Positions 13,960 through 21,691 of a stretch of 34,767 nucleotides of DNA are shown in pieces. A model generated the notes under the pieces. It did not search any database and was not told where the DNA came from. It saw nothing but the letters and a program-made list of their open reading frames with translations. This DNA comes from Streptomyces flavofungini (GTDB lineage: Bacteria; Actinomycetota; Actinomycetes; Streptomycetales; Streptomycetaceae), in contig NZ_BMVR01000027.1 of NCBI RefSeq assembly GCF_014650815.1, positions 1-34,767 of the forward strand, given 5' to 3'. Every line of letters begins with the position of its first letter. The stretch's first letter is position 1. The position numbers were made by a program, and so were the translations under genes.

Positions 13960-14010
13960 TTCTACCTCTCCTCGCTTCGTGCCGACGGGCCACTCTACGA
14001 GAGGGAACCC

Positions 14011-14187
14011 TCACCACAGGCTAAGCGGCCTGCCGGCCGTCACCGCCTCGCTGACCCGACGGTTGATCTCGGCCCGGTTCTCCGTCGGCGTCCCTAGCCG
14101 CAAGTGCTTCGGTCGCTGACACGAGTGGTTGTCGCAGGCGTGGCAGACGGTCGGCCTGTCGGTGCCCCAGCGGAGACGGGGGATCAC
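14011..14187 (-). pseudogene. HNH endonuclease remnant
   Basis: Reading minus from a GTG at 14187 gives 58 codons that contain VCHACDNHSCQRPKHLRLGT, then PTENRAEINRRV. The spacing C-x4-C-x5-HL-x-LGT-x2-EN is that of the C-terminal half of phage-type HNH endonucleases. The N-terminal half of the domain, with the first histidine-aspartate pair, is missing, and upstream sequence runs straight into the STAS gene. It is most likely the leftover of a mobile or phage nuclease. Confidence 0.6.
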
Positions 14188-14218
14188 GCTGCCTGCCTCT
14201 GAAGGAGGTACGGGGCCG

Positions 14219-14716
14219 TCACGTCTCGTTGCTGTAGTGCACGACCCGGTCCAGGCCGAGGGTGTGCAGGGTGGCCCGTGGCTGCGTGGGGGCGTTGCTG
14301 ATCACGACGGGGATGCCGGTGGCGTGGGCGGTGCGTACGGCGTCGAAGAAGACCCGGGCGCCGTCGCGGGTGAGGAGGGTGACGCGGCCGAGGCCGATCT
14401 CCAGGACCGGCGGGCCGGCGGCGAGTACGGCGCTGAGCCGGCGCCCGGTCCGGCCGACGGTGACGGCGGTGATCTCTCCGCGCAGGCGCACCACTGCTTG
14501 CTGCCCCTGGCCGGGCCCGGCGGACCGGCTCCCCGGGCGGGCGGAGCGGGCACTGTGCCAGATGGTGCGCAGGGCGATCCGCAGGGCGGTGGCGGCGGCG
14601 ATCAGGAAAAGCAGTCGGCCCCAGGACGGCTCGACACGGGCTCCGGCCCCAAGCGCCGCGGCGGCGGCCAGGAGCCACGCCGCTGCCACCAGCAGGGTGC
14701 GGCCCCGGGCGCTCAT
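14219..14716 (-). CDS. Membrane-anchored STAS-domain protein coupled to NhaA
   Basis: A 165-residue protein with two N-terminal hydrophobic segments (LLVAAAWLLAAAAALGAG and RLLFLIAAATALRIAL) and a C-terminal STAS-like domain: VVRLRGEITAVTVGRTGRRL, then PPVLEIGLGRVTLLTRDGAR, then GIPVVISNAPTQ. The serine that is phosphorylated in anti-anti-sigma STAS proteins would be near the GRVTLLTRDG turn, where a threonine is present. Its ATG overlaps the nhaA stop (ATGA at 14713-14716), so translation is coupled. STAS domains regulate SulP anion transporters from their C-terminus; a role in controlling NhaA is inference from the coupling. A stand-alone anti-anti-sigma factor is the alternative. Confidence 0.75.
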   Translation of the reverse strand: MSARGRTLLVAAAWLLAAAAALGAGARVEPSWGRLLFLIAAATALRIALRTIWHSARSARPGSRSAGPGQGQQAVVRLRGEITAVTVGRTGRRLSAVLAAGPPVLEIGLGRVTLLTRDGARVFFDAVRTAHATGIPVVISNAPTQPRATLHTLGLDRVVHYSNET

Positions 14717-16029
14717 GCCGCGCTGCCGGGGGTGCGCTGGTAGATGTCGGGGATGCCGTCGCCGTCCTGGTCGAGGTTTTCGGCCTCGTACAGCCTGCGG
14801 TAGATCCGGTCACGCCGATTCAGGAGCACCGCGGCCAGGGCGGCGGCGGTCAGGGAGCCGGTCAGCACCGCGGCTTTGACGTGCTCGGCGTCGACAGGTG
14901 CGGGGAAGGCCAGTTCCCCGATCAGGAGGGAGACAGTGAACCCGATGCCGGCCAGGACGGCGAGGGCGAAGACGTCGGCCCAGGCCAGGTTCGGGTTGAG
15001 CTGGGCGCGGGTGAACCGCGCGGCCAGATATGTCCCGGCGAAGATGCCGAGCGTTTTGCCCAGGACCAGGCCGAGCGTCACGCCGAGCGGTTCGGGCCGG
15101 GTGAGGACCTCGCCGAGTACGGGCAGGGAGATGCTGACTCCGGCGGAGAACAGGGCGAACAGCGGGACGGCGATCCCGGCGGATACGGGCCGCATCAGGT
15201 GTTCGGTGCGCTCGCCGGGTGAGGCGGTCTCGGCAGCCCGCCCCTTGGTGGCTGGGTCGCGGGTGGTGCGAAGGATCAGGCCCATCGCGACGCCGGCGAC
15301 GGTGGCGTGGACGCCGCCGTTGTACATCAGCGCCCAGATCACGGTGCCCAGCGGCACGTACCACCACCAGCCGCGCACCCTCAACCGCTGGAGCAGGTAG
15401 AACACGACGAGCCCGGCAACCGCCCCGCCGAGGGCGAGGAGGTTCAGGTCGGCGGTGAAGAAGACCGCGATGACCAGGATCGCTCCGAGGTCGTCGACGA
15501 CGGCCAGGGTCAGCAGGAAGGCCCGCAGGGCCGAGGGGAGGTGGGTGCTCAGGACTGCCAGGACGGCCAGGGCGAAGGCGATGTCGGTGGCCATCGGCAC
15601 CGCCCACCCTTTCAGGGAACCGCCGCCGGCCGCGGCGGTGGCGGCGTAGAGCGCGGCGGGTACCGCCATCCCACACACCGCGGCGACCACCGGCAGCGCG
15701 GCGGCTGCCGGGGTGCGCAGCTCGCCCACCACCAGTTCGCGTTTCAGCTCGATCCCGGCGACCAGGAAGAAGACGGTGAGCAGACCGTCGGAGGTCCAGT
15801 GCCCCAACGACAGGTCCAGCCCCAGCGTGGGTACCCCGAAGTGCACGTCGCGCACGGTGTCGTAGGCGGCGGTCCAGGGGGAGTTCGCCCAGACCAGCGC
15901 CAGGACGGCGGCGGCCAGCAGGACCAGCCCGCCGACGGTTTCGGTGCGCAGGGCCCGGGAGACCGTGCTGCGTTCGGGCCAGGGCAGCAGGCCCAGGAAG
16001 ACGGAACGGTCACGGGGGGCGCCGCACAT
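14713..16029 (-). CDS. nhaA: Na+/H+ antiporter NhaA with C-terminal EF-hand-like loop
   Basis: A 438-residue antiporter exporting Na+ in exchange for protons. Typical parts are TVFFLVAGIELKRELVVGEL, WAVPMATDIAFALAVLAVLS and FLLTLAVVDDLGAILVIAVF, the last carrying the paired aspartates that bind Na+ and H+ in E. coli NhaA. About a dozen hydrophobic segments follow the E. coli layout. ATG 16029 has GGAGG six bases upstream; the frame extends 23 codons further but without a ribosome site. The C-terminus is unusual: residues 420-428 read DQDGDGIPD, a DxDxDGxxD loop as in EF-hands and thrombospondin-type repeats, outside the transport core. It is coupled to the downstream STAS gene. Confidence 0.93.
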   Translation of the reverse strand: MCGAPRDRSVFLGLLPWPERSTVSRALRTETVGGLVLLAAAVLALVWANSPWTAAYDTVRDVHFGVPTLGLDLSLGHWTSDGLLTVFFLVAGIELKRELVVGELRTPAAAALPVVAAVCGMAVPAALYAATAAAGGGSLKGWAVPMATDIAFALAVLAVLSTHLPSALRAFLLTLAVVDDLGAILVIAVFFTADLNLLALGGAVAGLVVFYLLQRLRVRGWWWYVPLGTVIWALMYNGGVHATVAGVAMGLILRTTRDPATKGRAAETASPGERTEHLMRPVSAGIAVPLFALFSAGVSISLPVLGEVLTRPEPLGVTLGLVLGKTLGIFAGTYLAARFTRAQLNPNLAWADVFALAVLAGIGFTVSLLIGELAFPAPVDAEHVKAAVLTGSLTAAALAAVLLNRRDRIYRRLYEAENLDQDGDGIPDIYQRTPGSAA

Positions 16030-16230
16030 GACAAGCCTCCGGGCGGTCGGGGCCACGGACACAGCTGTCCCTGCCGCCGACCAGACTTCCCGGCACACCC
16101 CGCTCGTCTTGACGCGTTCTTTACACCCTATCGGCGCCCGGCCCCAGGCGCCCTTAACGGGCCCGCGCGCCCGGCCGGGATGCTTCGCGGATGTCCGTGC
16201 CCGGGGTGCGGCGACGCCTCTACCGTTCAG

Positions 16231-16278
16231 CCCGAATGCCGGTCACCGGGGTGGCCCGAATACCGGTCACCGGGGCGG
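16231..16278. repeat. 24-bp direct tandem repeat, two units
   Basis: Unit one (16231-16254) reads CCCGAATGCCGGTCACCGGG plus GTGG; unit two (16255-16278) differs at two positions (G to A and T to C). Each unit includes the palindrome CCGGTCACCGG-like core CCGGTNACCGG. It lies in the gap upstream of nhaA, outside any gene I accept. Confidence 0.8.
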
Positions 16279-16423
16279 GCAGAAGGGGCTGGGCAGTGGG
16301 GTGGGAACTGGGTCCGGACGGGGTGGCGGACCACTTCACCCTGTCCGGCGACGATGCGGGCTGGCTACGGAACAGGGCCGGGCTAGGAGGCCGGGCTCCG
16401 CCGTCCGGCTCAAGTTCCTGACC

Positions 16424-16603
16424 TGGGGCGGCCGCGCACGGTGAGCGGGTCTCCGACGAGCTGGATGCCCAGGCGGCCGAGCAGTTCGAGGCCAGGCGCT
16501 CGCCAGCTTGGTGTTCGCGATCGGTGAGGCCAACTTCTTCATCGGTGTGGTGCTCATGGCCAAGCCGGTGCCCGGCCGGTCGTTCAACGACCCGTGGAAG
16601 TGA
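16424..16603 (+). pseudogene. Frameshifted remnant of a small membrane protein
   Basis: One plus frame gives GERVSDELDAQAAEQFEAR, a typical soluble head, and the next frame continues ALASLVFAIGEANFFIGVVL then MAKPVPGRSFNDPWK and stops at 16601. The switch near 16496 joins two parts that read like one protein: an acidic coil, a single membrane helix and a short tail. No start codon is present. I do not know the family. Confidence 0.45.
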
Positions 16604-16707
16604 GACCACCGGACACGGCGCGTGAGGGCTCAGGGCGGCCTCGGTGCAGGCATGTTCCGAGCCGGTGAGGGCAGTCGCGTCCGTCGCCCATCACGCCCCT
16701 GGTACGG

Positions 16708-17082
16708 CTATGAGGTGTGTATGTGCGGGCACTTCGTGGCGTTCGCGGGGAAGGCCACGTCGGTTTCCTCTTCCATGGCGGTGAAGAAGTGGCGGCCGTC
16801 GGAGGTCTGTCGGGTCGTGGACCAGGTGTAGTGGGCGCGTAGTTCCTGGGCCAGCGCGTGGTGCAGCGCCTCGCGGGCGATGCCCCGGTCCTGCCAGTGG
16901 ACGGCGACGGCGATGTTGCGGATGAAGCCCCGTCGGCAGGTATGGCAGATCTGGAAGTCGAGTCGGCCGACGGGGCGGTCGTGGGGGTCCAGAGCGGTCA
17001 GGGTCTGGCGTCCTGCGCCGGACTTCATGCCTGGTGCGGTGCGGGCGAAATGGACCGTGGGGAGCCGCGCCGGGCCGCTCAT
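16708..17082 (-). CDS. GNAT-family N-acetyltransferase, small
   Basis: A 124-residue protein read as a short GNAT: strand TLTALDPHDRPVGRLDFQI, strand RRGFIRNIAVAVHWQDRGIA (the second half is the acetyl-CoA binding strand and loop, QDRGIA replacing QxxGxG), and the following helix REALHHALAQEL. Such enzymes acetylate small molecules or protein N-termini; no substrate can be named. ATG 17082 overlaps the stop of the acyltransferase gene (ATGA) and has GGGGAG upstream. The loop lacks the last glycine of the motif (QDRGIA), as seen in some actinobacterial members, which keeps the confidence moderate. Confidence 0.75.
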   Translation of the reverse strand: MSGPARLPTVHFARTAPGMKSGAGRQTLTALDPHDRPVGRLDFQICHTCRRGFIRNIAVAVHWQDRGIAREALHHALAQELRAHYTWSTTRQTSDGRHFFTAMEEETDVAFPANATKCPHIHTS

Positions 17083-18227
17083 GTCGTACTCCCCGTCCTT
17101 CTCGTTCTTCTCGGGCCGCCCGCGTGCCTGCCGCCTCTCGACCTTCGGCTGTCTTTGAAGGCCCACTCCATCTTCGGTTCCATCGCGAAGCGGAAGAGGC
17201 GTTGGACGGGCGGGGTACACAGGAGGGTGATGACCGTGGCGGCGGCAAGGGTCACCGTGATCTCGCCGAGGGGCTGATGGATCCAGTCGTGGTCGTACCA
17301 GTCCCAGAAGCGGGAGCCCTTGGCGAGGAAGCCGTGCAGGAGGTAGCCGTACAAGGTGCCCGCGCCGAGGGCGGTGAACCACAGCCTCCGTCCCGGGACC
17401 CAGGCGAAGAAGCAGGCCACCAGGACCATCGAGCAGCCGAACATCGCCAGGGTCATCAGCGGACCCGTCCAGCCGGGGGCGGCCAGTTCCTGGGCGCTGT
17501 CGCGACGGTAGAACCAGGCAGCGTTCATGCGCGGGGCCGCCCAGTAGGCGAACGTGAGGGCCAGGGCCGCGATGGGCAGGGCCAGCACGCGGGCCTCGCG
17601 TCGGCGCACGATGCGGAAGTGCTCCGGCTTCATACACAGGCCGAGGACGAAGAAGGGCAGGAACTGCAGGACGCGCTGGAGGTCGAGGTCGTCGCCGATG
17701 TCGGGGGACATGGAGGCCAGGGCGGCGATGGCGAGTGCGATCGGCAGCGGCCAGCGCAGGACTTTCCACAGAGGGGTGGTCAGTCGCCAGATGAACAGGG
17801 CTGCCAGGAACCAGGTGAGGTACCAGGGGTCGAGGAGGCTGACGGGGTACGTCGGGTCGTCGTCGGCCCACCGTTTGAACAGGGTGTAGGCGACTTCGAA
17901 GAGGACGTAGGGCACGGCGATGCCGGTGACAAGGCGTCGCAGTCGTCCGGGGCCGGCGTCGAAGCTCTTGGAGAAGTAGCCGGAGATGACGATGAAGGCC
18001 GGCATGTGGAAGGTGTACACGGCGACGTAGAGGGCGGCCGCGGCCCGGCTGTCGTCGCGCAGTGGCTCCCAGGCGTGGCCCATCGCGACCAGGACGATGG
18101 CCAGGTACTTGGCGTTGTCGAAGAAGGAGTCCCGCTTCGGCGCGGCCGGTCGGACCGGTTGAGGCTGCGGTGTGTGCCGGTCCGGCGCGCGTGCCCCGAC
18201 GCGGGGCAGACGCAGTGTGTCAGTCAC
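17079..18227 (-). CDS. Acyltransferase-3 family membrane protein
   Basis: A 382-residue integral membrane acyltransferase (OafA/fucose-4-O-acetylase type). Family marks are RDSFFDNAKYLAIVLVAMGH (residues 32-51, containing the catalytic-type His), YTFHMPAFIVISGYFSK and WYLTWFLAALFIWRL, with about ten hydrophobic segments overall. Such proteins move acyl groups from cytoplasmic acyl-CoA to exported glycans, lipids or peptides. GTG 18227 is preceded by GGAGG four bases away. The basic tail (RRSRGGRHAGG) at the C-terminus overlaps the GNAT start (ATGA), so the pair is translationally coupled; perhaps both modify the same envelope product, which is inference. Confidence 0.9.
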   Translation of the reverse strand: MTDTLRLPRVGARAPDRHTPQPQPVRPAAPKRDSFFDNAKYLAIVLVAMGHAWEPLRDDSRAAAALYVAVYTFHMPAFIVISGYFSKSFDAGPGRLRRLVTGIAVPYVLFEVAYTLFKRWADDDPTYPVSLLDPWYLTWFLAALFIWRLTTPLWKVLRWPLPIALAIAALASMSPDIGDDLDLQRVLQFLPFFVLGLCMKPEHFRIVRRREARVLALPIAALALTFAYWAAPRMNAAWFYRRDSAQELAAPGWTGPLMTLAMFGCSMVLVACFFAWVPGRRLWFTALGAGTLYGYLLHGFLAKGSRFWDWYDHDWIHQPLGEITVTLAAATVITLLCTPPVQRLFRFAMEPKMEWAFKDSRRSRGGRHAGGPRRTRRTGSTT

Positions 18228-18286
18228 AGGCCCTCCAGAAGGAACCCGGGACCCAGTTCTTGCGTCTTACTTGATTCGTGGGTGTG

Positions 18287-18318
18287 GGGAGGGTGTTGGA
18301 CATTCCCAGCACCCTCCC
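18287..18318. terminator. Strong hairpin between CorC-like unit and acyltransferase
   Basis: A 13-bp stem (GGGAGGGTGTTGG paired with CCAGCACCCTCCC, one G-U pair) and a 6-base loop. It lies after the stop of the CBS-domain transporter gene at 18364 (minus strand) and upstream of the acyltransferase, so it fits a factor-independent terminator of the transporter unit. No U-tract follows, which is normal for Streptomyces. Confidence 0.65.
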
Positions 18319-18363
18319 ATTCCCCTTACGGCGCGTTCAACCCTCGTGCGTGTGACCCACCGC

Positions 18364-19392
18364 TCACATGTTGGCCAGGGCGGGGCCCGGGCCGACGAGT
18401 TCGGACAGGACGTCCTCCATCGTGACGAAGCCGATGACGGTGCCCTTGTCGCCGGTGACGGCGGCCAGGTGGCTGTCCATGGCCCGCAGCGCGGTGAGGG
18501 TGTCGTCGAGCGGGGCGTCGATGCTCACCCGGGTGAGCGGATGCAGCGCTGTGCGCGGGAACGGCTTGTCCCGCTCGGTGACGCCGAGAGTGTCCTTGAT
18601 GTGCAGGTAGCCGAGCAGGGCTCCGCCCGTGCCGGTGACCGGGAAGCGGGAGAAGCCGGCCTGTGCGGCGACCTGCTGGAGGAGGGCCGGGGTGACGGTG
18701 TCGTCGACGGTGCGCATGCGCGCGGCCGGGACGAGGATCTCGCCGACCGGGCGGGTGCCCAGTTCCAGGGCGTCGCGCAGCCGTTCACCGTCGGCTGCCG
18801 ACAGCAGTCCGGCCTGGCTGGAGTCCATCACCATGCGGGCGAGTTGGTCGTCGGTGAAGACGGCCTCGACCTCGTCCTTCGGCTCGACCTTCAGCAGTTT
18901 CAGCAGGGTGTTGGCGAAGGCGTTGATGCCGAAGACCACAGGCTTGAGTGCCCGGGTCAGGGCGACCAGGGGCGGCCCGAGGAACAGTGCGGTCGGCACG
19001 GGGGCGGCCAGTGCGATGTTCTTGGGGACCATCTCACCGATCAGCATGTGCAGATACGTGGCCACCGTGAGCGCGATGGCGAAGGCGATCGGGTGCACCA
19101 GGGCGTCAGGGACGTGGGTGGCCTCGAAGGCGGGCTCCAGCAGACGGGCGATGGCCGGTTCCGCGACCGCGCCGAGGACCAGCGAGGAGACGGTGATGCC
19201 GAGCTGGGCGGTGGCCATCACCGCGGAGATGTGCTCGATGCCCCACAGCGTGCTCCGGGCACGGCGGTTGCCCGCCTGGGCCCTGGGCTCGACCTGGCTG
19301 CGGCGCACCGAGATCAGGGCGAACTCGGCGCCGACGAAGAAGGCATTGGTCAACAGCGTCAGAGCGCCGATGAGAAGCTGGATCGTGGTCAT
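18364..19392 (-). CDS. CNNM/DUF21 plus CBS-pair transporter (HlyC/CorC type), short
   Basis: A 342-residue membrane protein: an N-terminal DUF21/CNNM region of four hydrophobic segments (LIGALTLLTNAFFVGAEFAL; TAQLGITVSSLVLGAVAEPA) then a CBS pair (PVGEILVPAARMRTVDDTV; FPRTALHPLTRVSIDAPLDD and FVTMEDVLSELVG). CNNM/CorC proteins act in Mg2+ or Co2+ efflux and in cation homeostasis; function of the bacterial members is debated. It lacks the C-terminal CorC_HlyC domain that the upstream partner has. ATG 19392 has GGAGGAGG four bases upstream and overlaps the partner's stop (ATGA), so the two are probably made together and may form a heteromer. Confidence 0.9.
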   Translation of the reverse strand: MTTIQLLIGALTLLTNAFFVGAEFALISVRRSQVEPRAQAGNRRARSTLWGIEHISAVMATAQLGITVSSLVLGAVAEPAIARLLEPAFEATHVPDALVHPIAFAIALTVATYLHMLIGEMVPKNIALAAPVPTALFLGPPLVALTRALKPVVFGINAFANTLLKLLKVEPKDEVEAVFTDDQLARMVMDSSQAGLLSAADGERLRDALELGTRPVGEILVPAARMRTVDDTVTPALLQQVAAQAGFSRFPVTGTGGALLGYLHIKDTLGVTERDKPFPRTALHPLTRVSIDAPLDDTLTALRAMDSHLAAVTGDKGTVIGFVTMEDVLSELVGPGPALANM

Positions 19393-20723
19393 CGGGCCTC
19401 CTCCAAAGCTGCATCGCCGTGGTGGACCGGTGCGGTGATGCGGACGCGGTCGGCGCGGTGGTGCTCGACCGCCTCGACGGCCAGGCGCCAGCTGTCCAGG
19501 TCGACGGTGTCGCCGACGGCCGGGATGCGGGCCAGGCGCGTGGCGATGAGCCCGGCCACCGTCTCGTACGGGCCTTCCGGCGCCGCCAGCCCTATGGCTC
19601 CGAGCTGGTCGACGCGGACGCCGCCGTCCGCCTCCCACACCGCGCGGCCGTCCTCGCCGGGGGTGGCGGGCACCAGGTCAGGAACCTCGACGGGGTCGTG
19701 CTCGTCACGGACCTCGCCGACGACTTCCTCCACGATGTCCTCGACCGTGGCCACGCCCGCCGTGCCGCCGTACTCATCGATGATCACCGCCATCGTGCGG
19801 GTGGCACGCAGCCGCTCCAGCAGACGGTCGGCGGGCAGGCTGTCGGGCACGAGCAGCGGCTCACTCGCCAGGTCGGTGACCGGGGTGAGCTGCTGCTTGT
19901 CCGGGTCCAGGGCGAGGACGTCGCGGATGTGGACGGTGCCGATGACCTCGTCCAGGCCGTCGCGGTAGACCGGGAAGCGGGACAGACCGGTGGCGTGGGT
20001 GAGGTTCGCCGCGTCCGCGGCTGTGGCGTGCGCCTCCAGTGCGCGCACGTCGACGCGCGGCGTCATCACGTTCTCGGCGGTCAGCTCGCTCAAGTGCAGG
20101 GTGCGGACGAACAGTTCCGCGGAGTCGGCCTCAAGGGCTCCCTCGGCGGCAGAGTGCCGGGCGAGGGCGACCAGTTCGTCCGGGGTACGGGCGAAAGTCA
20201 GCTCCTCGGCGGGTTCCAGGCCGAAGCGCCGCACGAACCGGTTGGCGGTGTTGTTGAGATGGTGGATGAACGGGCCGAAGGCGGCGGTGAAGCCGCGCTG
20301 CGGAGTGGCCACCACCTTGGCGACTGCCAGCGGGCGCGAGATCGCCCAGTTCTTCGGCACCAATTCGCCGACGACCATCAGGACCACGGTGGAGACCGTG
20401 ACGCCCAGGACGGTGGCCGCAGGTGAGGCCGTGACACCGAGGCCGGCCGCCTGGAGCGGCCCGCGCAGCAGCGCCGCCAGCGACGGCTCGGCGAGCATGC
20501 CGATCACCAGCGAGGTGACCGTGATGCCGAGCTGGGCGCCGGAGAGCTGGAAGGTCAGGCGGCGTACCGCCTGCAGCGCGCTGTGCGCGCCCCGCTCGCC
20601 CGCCTCGGCGGCCCGCTGCAGGTCACCGCGCTCGACGGTGGTCAGGGAGAACTCGGCGGCGACGAAGACGGCGCAGGCCAGGGTGAGCAGCAGGGCCAGG
20701 AGCAGCAGCAGGACCTCGGTCAC
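19389..20723 (-). CDS. CNNM/DUF21, CBS pair, CorC_HlyC transporter, full-length
   Basis: A 444-residue protein: DUF21 membrane domain (about 1-200; FVAAEFSLTTVERGDLQRAA; LSGAQLGITVTSLVIGMLAE; VVGELVPKNWAIS), CBS pair (about 210-340; NVMTPRVDVRALEAHATAAD; RFPVYRDGLDEVIGTVHIRD; VIIDEYGGTAGVATVEDIVE) and CorC_HlyC domain to the end (GAIGLAAPEGPYETVAGLIA). Start is GTG 20723 behind GGGGGTGG. It is the longer partner of the coupled pair; the short one lacks the last domain. Sensing of adenine nucleotide or Mg-ATP by the CBS pair is known for the family; the transported ion is not settled. Confidence 0.93.
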   Translation of the reverse strand: MTEVLLLLLALLLTLACAVFVAAEFSLTTVERGDLQRAAEAGERGAHSALQAVRRLTFQLSGAQLGITVTSLVIGMLAEPSLAALLRGPLQAAGLGVTASPAATVLGVTVSTVVLMVVGELVPKNWAISRPLAVAKVVATPQRGFTAAFGPFIHHLNNTANRFVRRFGLEPAEELTFARTPDELVALARHSAAEGALEADSAELFVRTLHLSELTAENVMTPRVDVRALEAHATAADAANLTHATGLSRFPVYRDGLDEVIGTVHIRDVLALDPDKQQLTPVTDLASEPLLVPDSLPADRLLERLRATRTMAVIIDEYGGTAGVATVEDIVEEVVGEVRDEHDPVEVPDLVPATPGEDGRAVWEADGGVRVDQLGAIGLAAPEGPYETVAGLIATRLARIPAVGDTVDLDSWRLAVEAVEHHRADRVRITAPVHHGDAALEEAR

Positions 20724-20846
20724 CGTGCCACCCCCGTTCCCTCAACCTCTGGCTGCGGGCAGGGAATGGCACGGCTGGTACTGGGAGGCTCACCCATTGC
20801 GGGTCCGTGGCTCCTTCTCGGGTCTCGGACGTCGTTCAAGAGCAGT

Positions 20847-20865
20847 GGGTGCCGGCGCGGCACCC
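20847..20865. terminator. Hairpin after ABC exporter unit
   Basis: GGGTGCCG, loop GCG, CGGCACCC: a perfect 8-bp stem between the ABC permease stop (20924, minus) and the CNNM start. It suits a terminator for the leftward ABC unit. There is no U-tract, so a regulatory palindrome is also possible. Confidence 0.45.
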
Positions 20866-20923
20866 GCTTCTCCACTCACTGTAAAGGAATGGCAAACCCT
20901 TGCGACAGGGGCTATGGCCTCCG

Positions 20924-21691
20924 TCACGCGTCGCGGCGGCGCAGCCGCTGGGTGGCGAGGGCCAGCAGCACCACGGTGTACGCGGCGACCAGTGCGAGCG
21001 AGGGCCAGGCTCCGAGGGAGCCGACTGCCTCCGGGCTCGCGTCGGCGGTCTGCGTCAGCTTCTCCAGGGCGGCGGTCGGGGTGGCGCCCGCGACCCACCG
21101 CTGCATGTCGCCGAAGAGCGGGCCGAACAGGGAGGGCAGCAGCATCACGGCGATCACCGCGGTCACGGCGCCGGCCGAGTGCCGCACCAGGACCCCGATG
21201 GCGAGGCCGAGGACGCCCACGACCGCGAAGAGCCCGGCGATCCCGAGCAGTGCGGGCATCGGCTCGCCCTGAGCGTAGGTGCCGTCCTCCAGTATCGCGC
21301 CGCCCAGCAGGTATGCGGCTGTGCAGGCGACCAGGGAGAGCCCGTACAGCAGCCCGGCGAGCAGGACGGCCTTGGCGAGGAGTACCCGGCCGCGGCGGGG
21401 AACGGCGGCGAGTGTGGAGGTGAGGGTGCCGCTGGCGTACTCACCGCAGATCGTCAGCGCGCCCACCACACCGGCGATCATCAGCGACACGACGCTGAGG
21501 GTGAGGCTGCCGCCAAGGACCGTGTCATCGGGCTGCAGGCTGCCACTGAGCCCCACGAAGACGGCGCCCACCACGGTGACCAGGCCGATCGTCACCGTCG
21601 TCCAGCGGGTCGAGCGCAGGCTCGCGAACTTGGCCCACTCGAAGGCCAGGGCCTCGCGGAAGCCCGGGTGCCGTGCGGTGAGGGTGCTCAT
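20924..21691 (-). CDS. ABC-2 type exporter permease
   Basis: A 255-residue membrane protein with six hydrophobic segments (TVTIGLVTVVGAVFVGL; LSVVSLMIAGVVGALTI; AVLLAGLLYGLSLVACTAAY; LLGIAGLFAVVGVLGLAIGV; AVTAVIAVMLLPSLFGPLFG; SLALVAAYTVVLLALA). It has the amphipathic N-terminal ARHPGFREALAFEWAKFASL and EYASGTLTSTLAAVPRRGRV that mark ABC-2 permeases. Its start overlaps the stop of the ATPase gene (ATGA). It completes an exporter under control of the two-component system upstream; substrates of such units include antibiotics and lipids, but nothing here identifies it. Confidence 0.92.
   Translation of the reverse strand: MSTLTARHPGFREALAFEWAKFASLRSTRWTTVTIGLVTVVGAVFVGLSGSLQPDDTVLGGSLTLSVVSLMIAGVVGALTICGEYASGTLTSTLAAVPRRGRVLLAKAVLLAGLLYGLSLVACTAAYLLGGAILEDGTYAQGEPMPALLGIAGLFAVVGVLGLAIGVLVRHSAGAVTAVIAVMLLPSLFGPLFGDMQRWVAGATPTAALEKLTQTADASPEAVGSLGAWPSLALVAAYTVVLLALATQRLRRRDA

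Larger units (their letters stand above)
16030..16707. other. Gene-poor stretch with repeat and gene remnant
   Basis: Of these 678 bases, the first 200 should contain the nhaA promoter (nothing clear seen), the middle holds a 24-base tandem repeat, and 16424-16603 holds a frameshifted remnant of a small membrane protein. The open frames across it (plus and minus) have no family resemblance and no ribosome sites. Confidence 0.6.

Noticed and set aside
15307..16386. A plus-strand frame opposite nhaA
   Set aside because: Gln/Gly-rich shadow without any family pattern.
18172..19968. A plus-strand frame of about 600 codons opposite the CNNM genes
   Set aside because: Antisense shadow; the minus strand carries intact CBS and DUF21 motifs.
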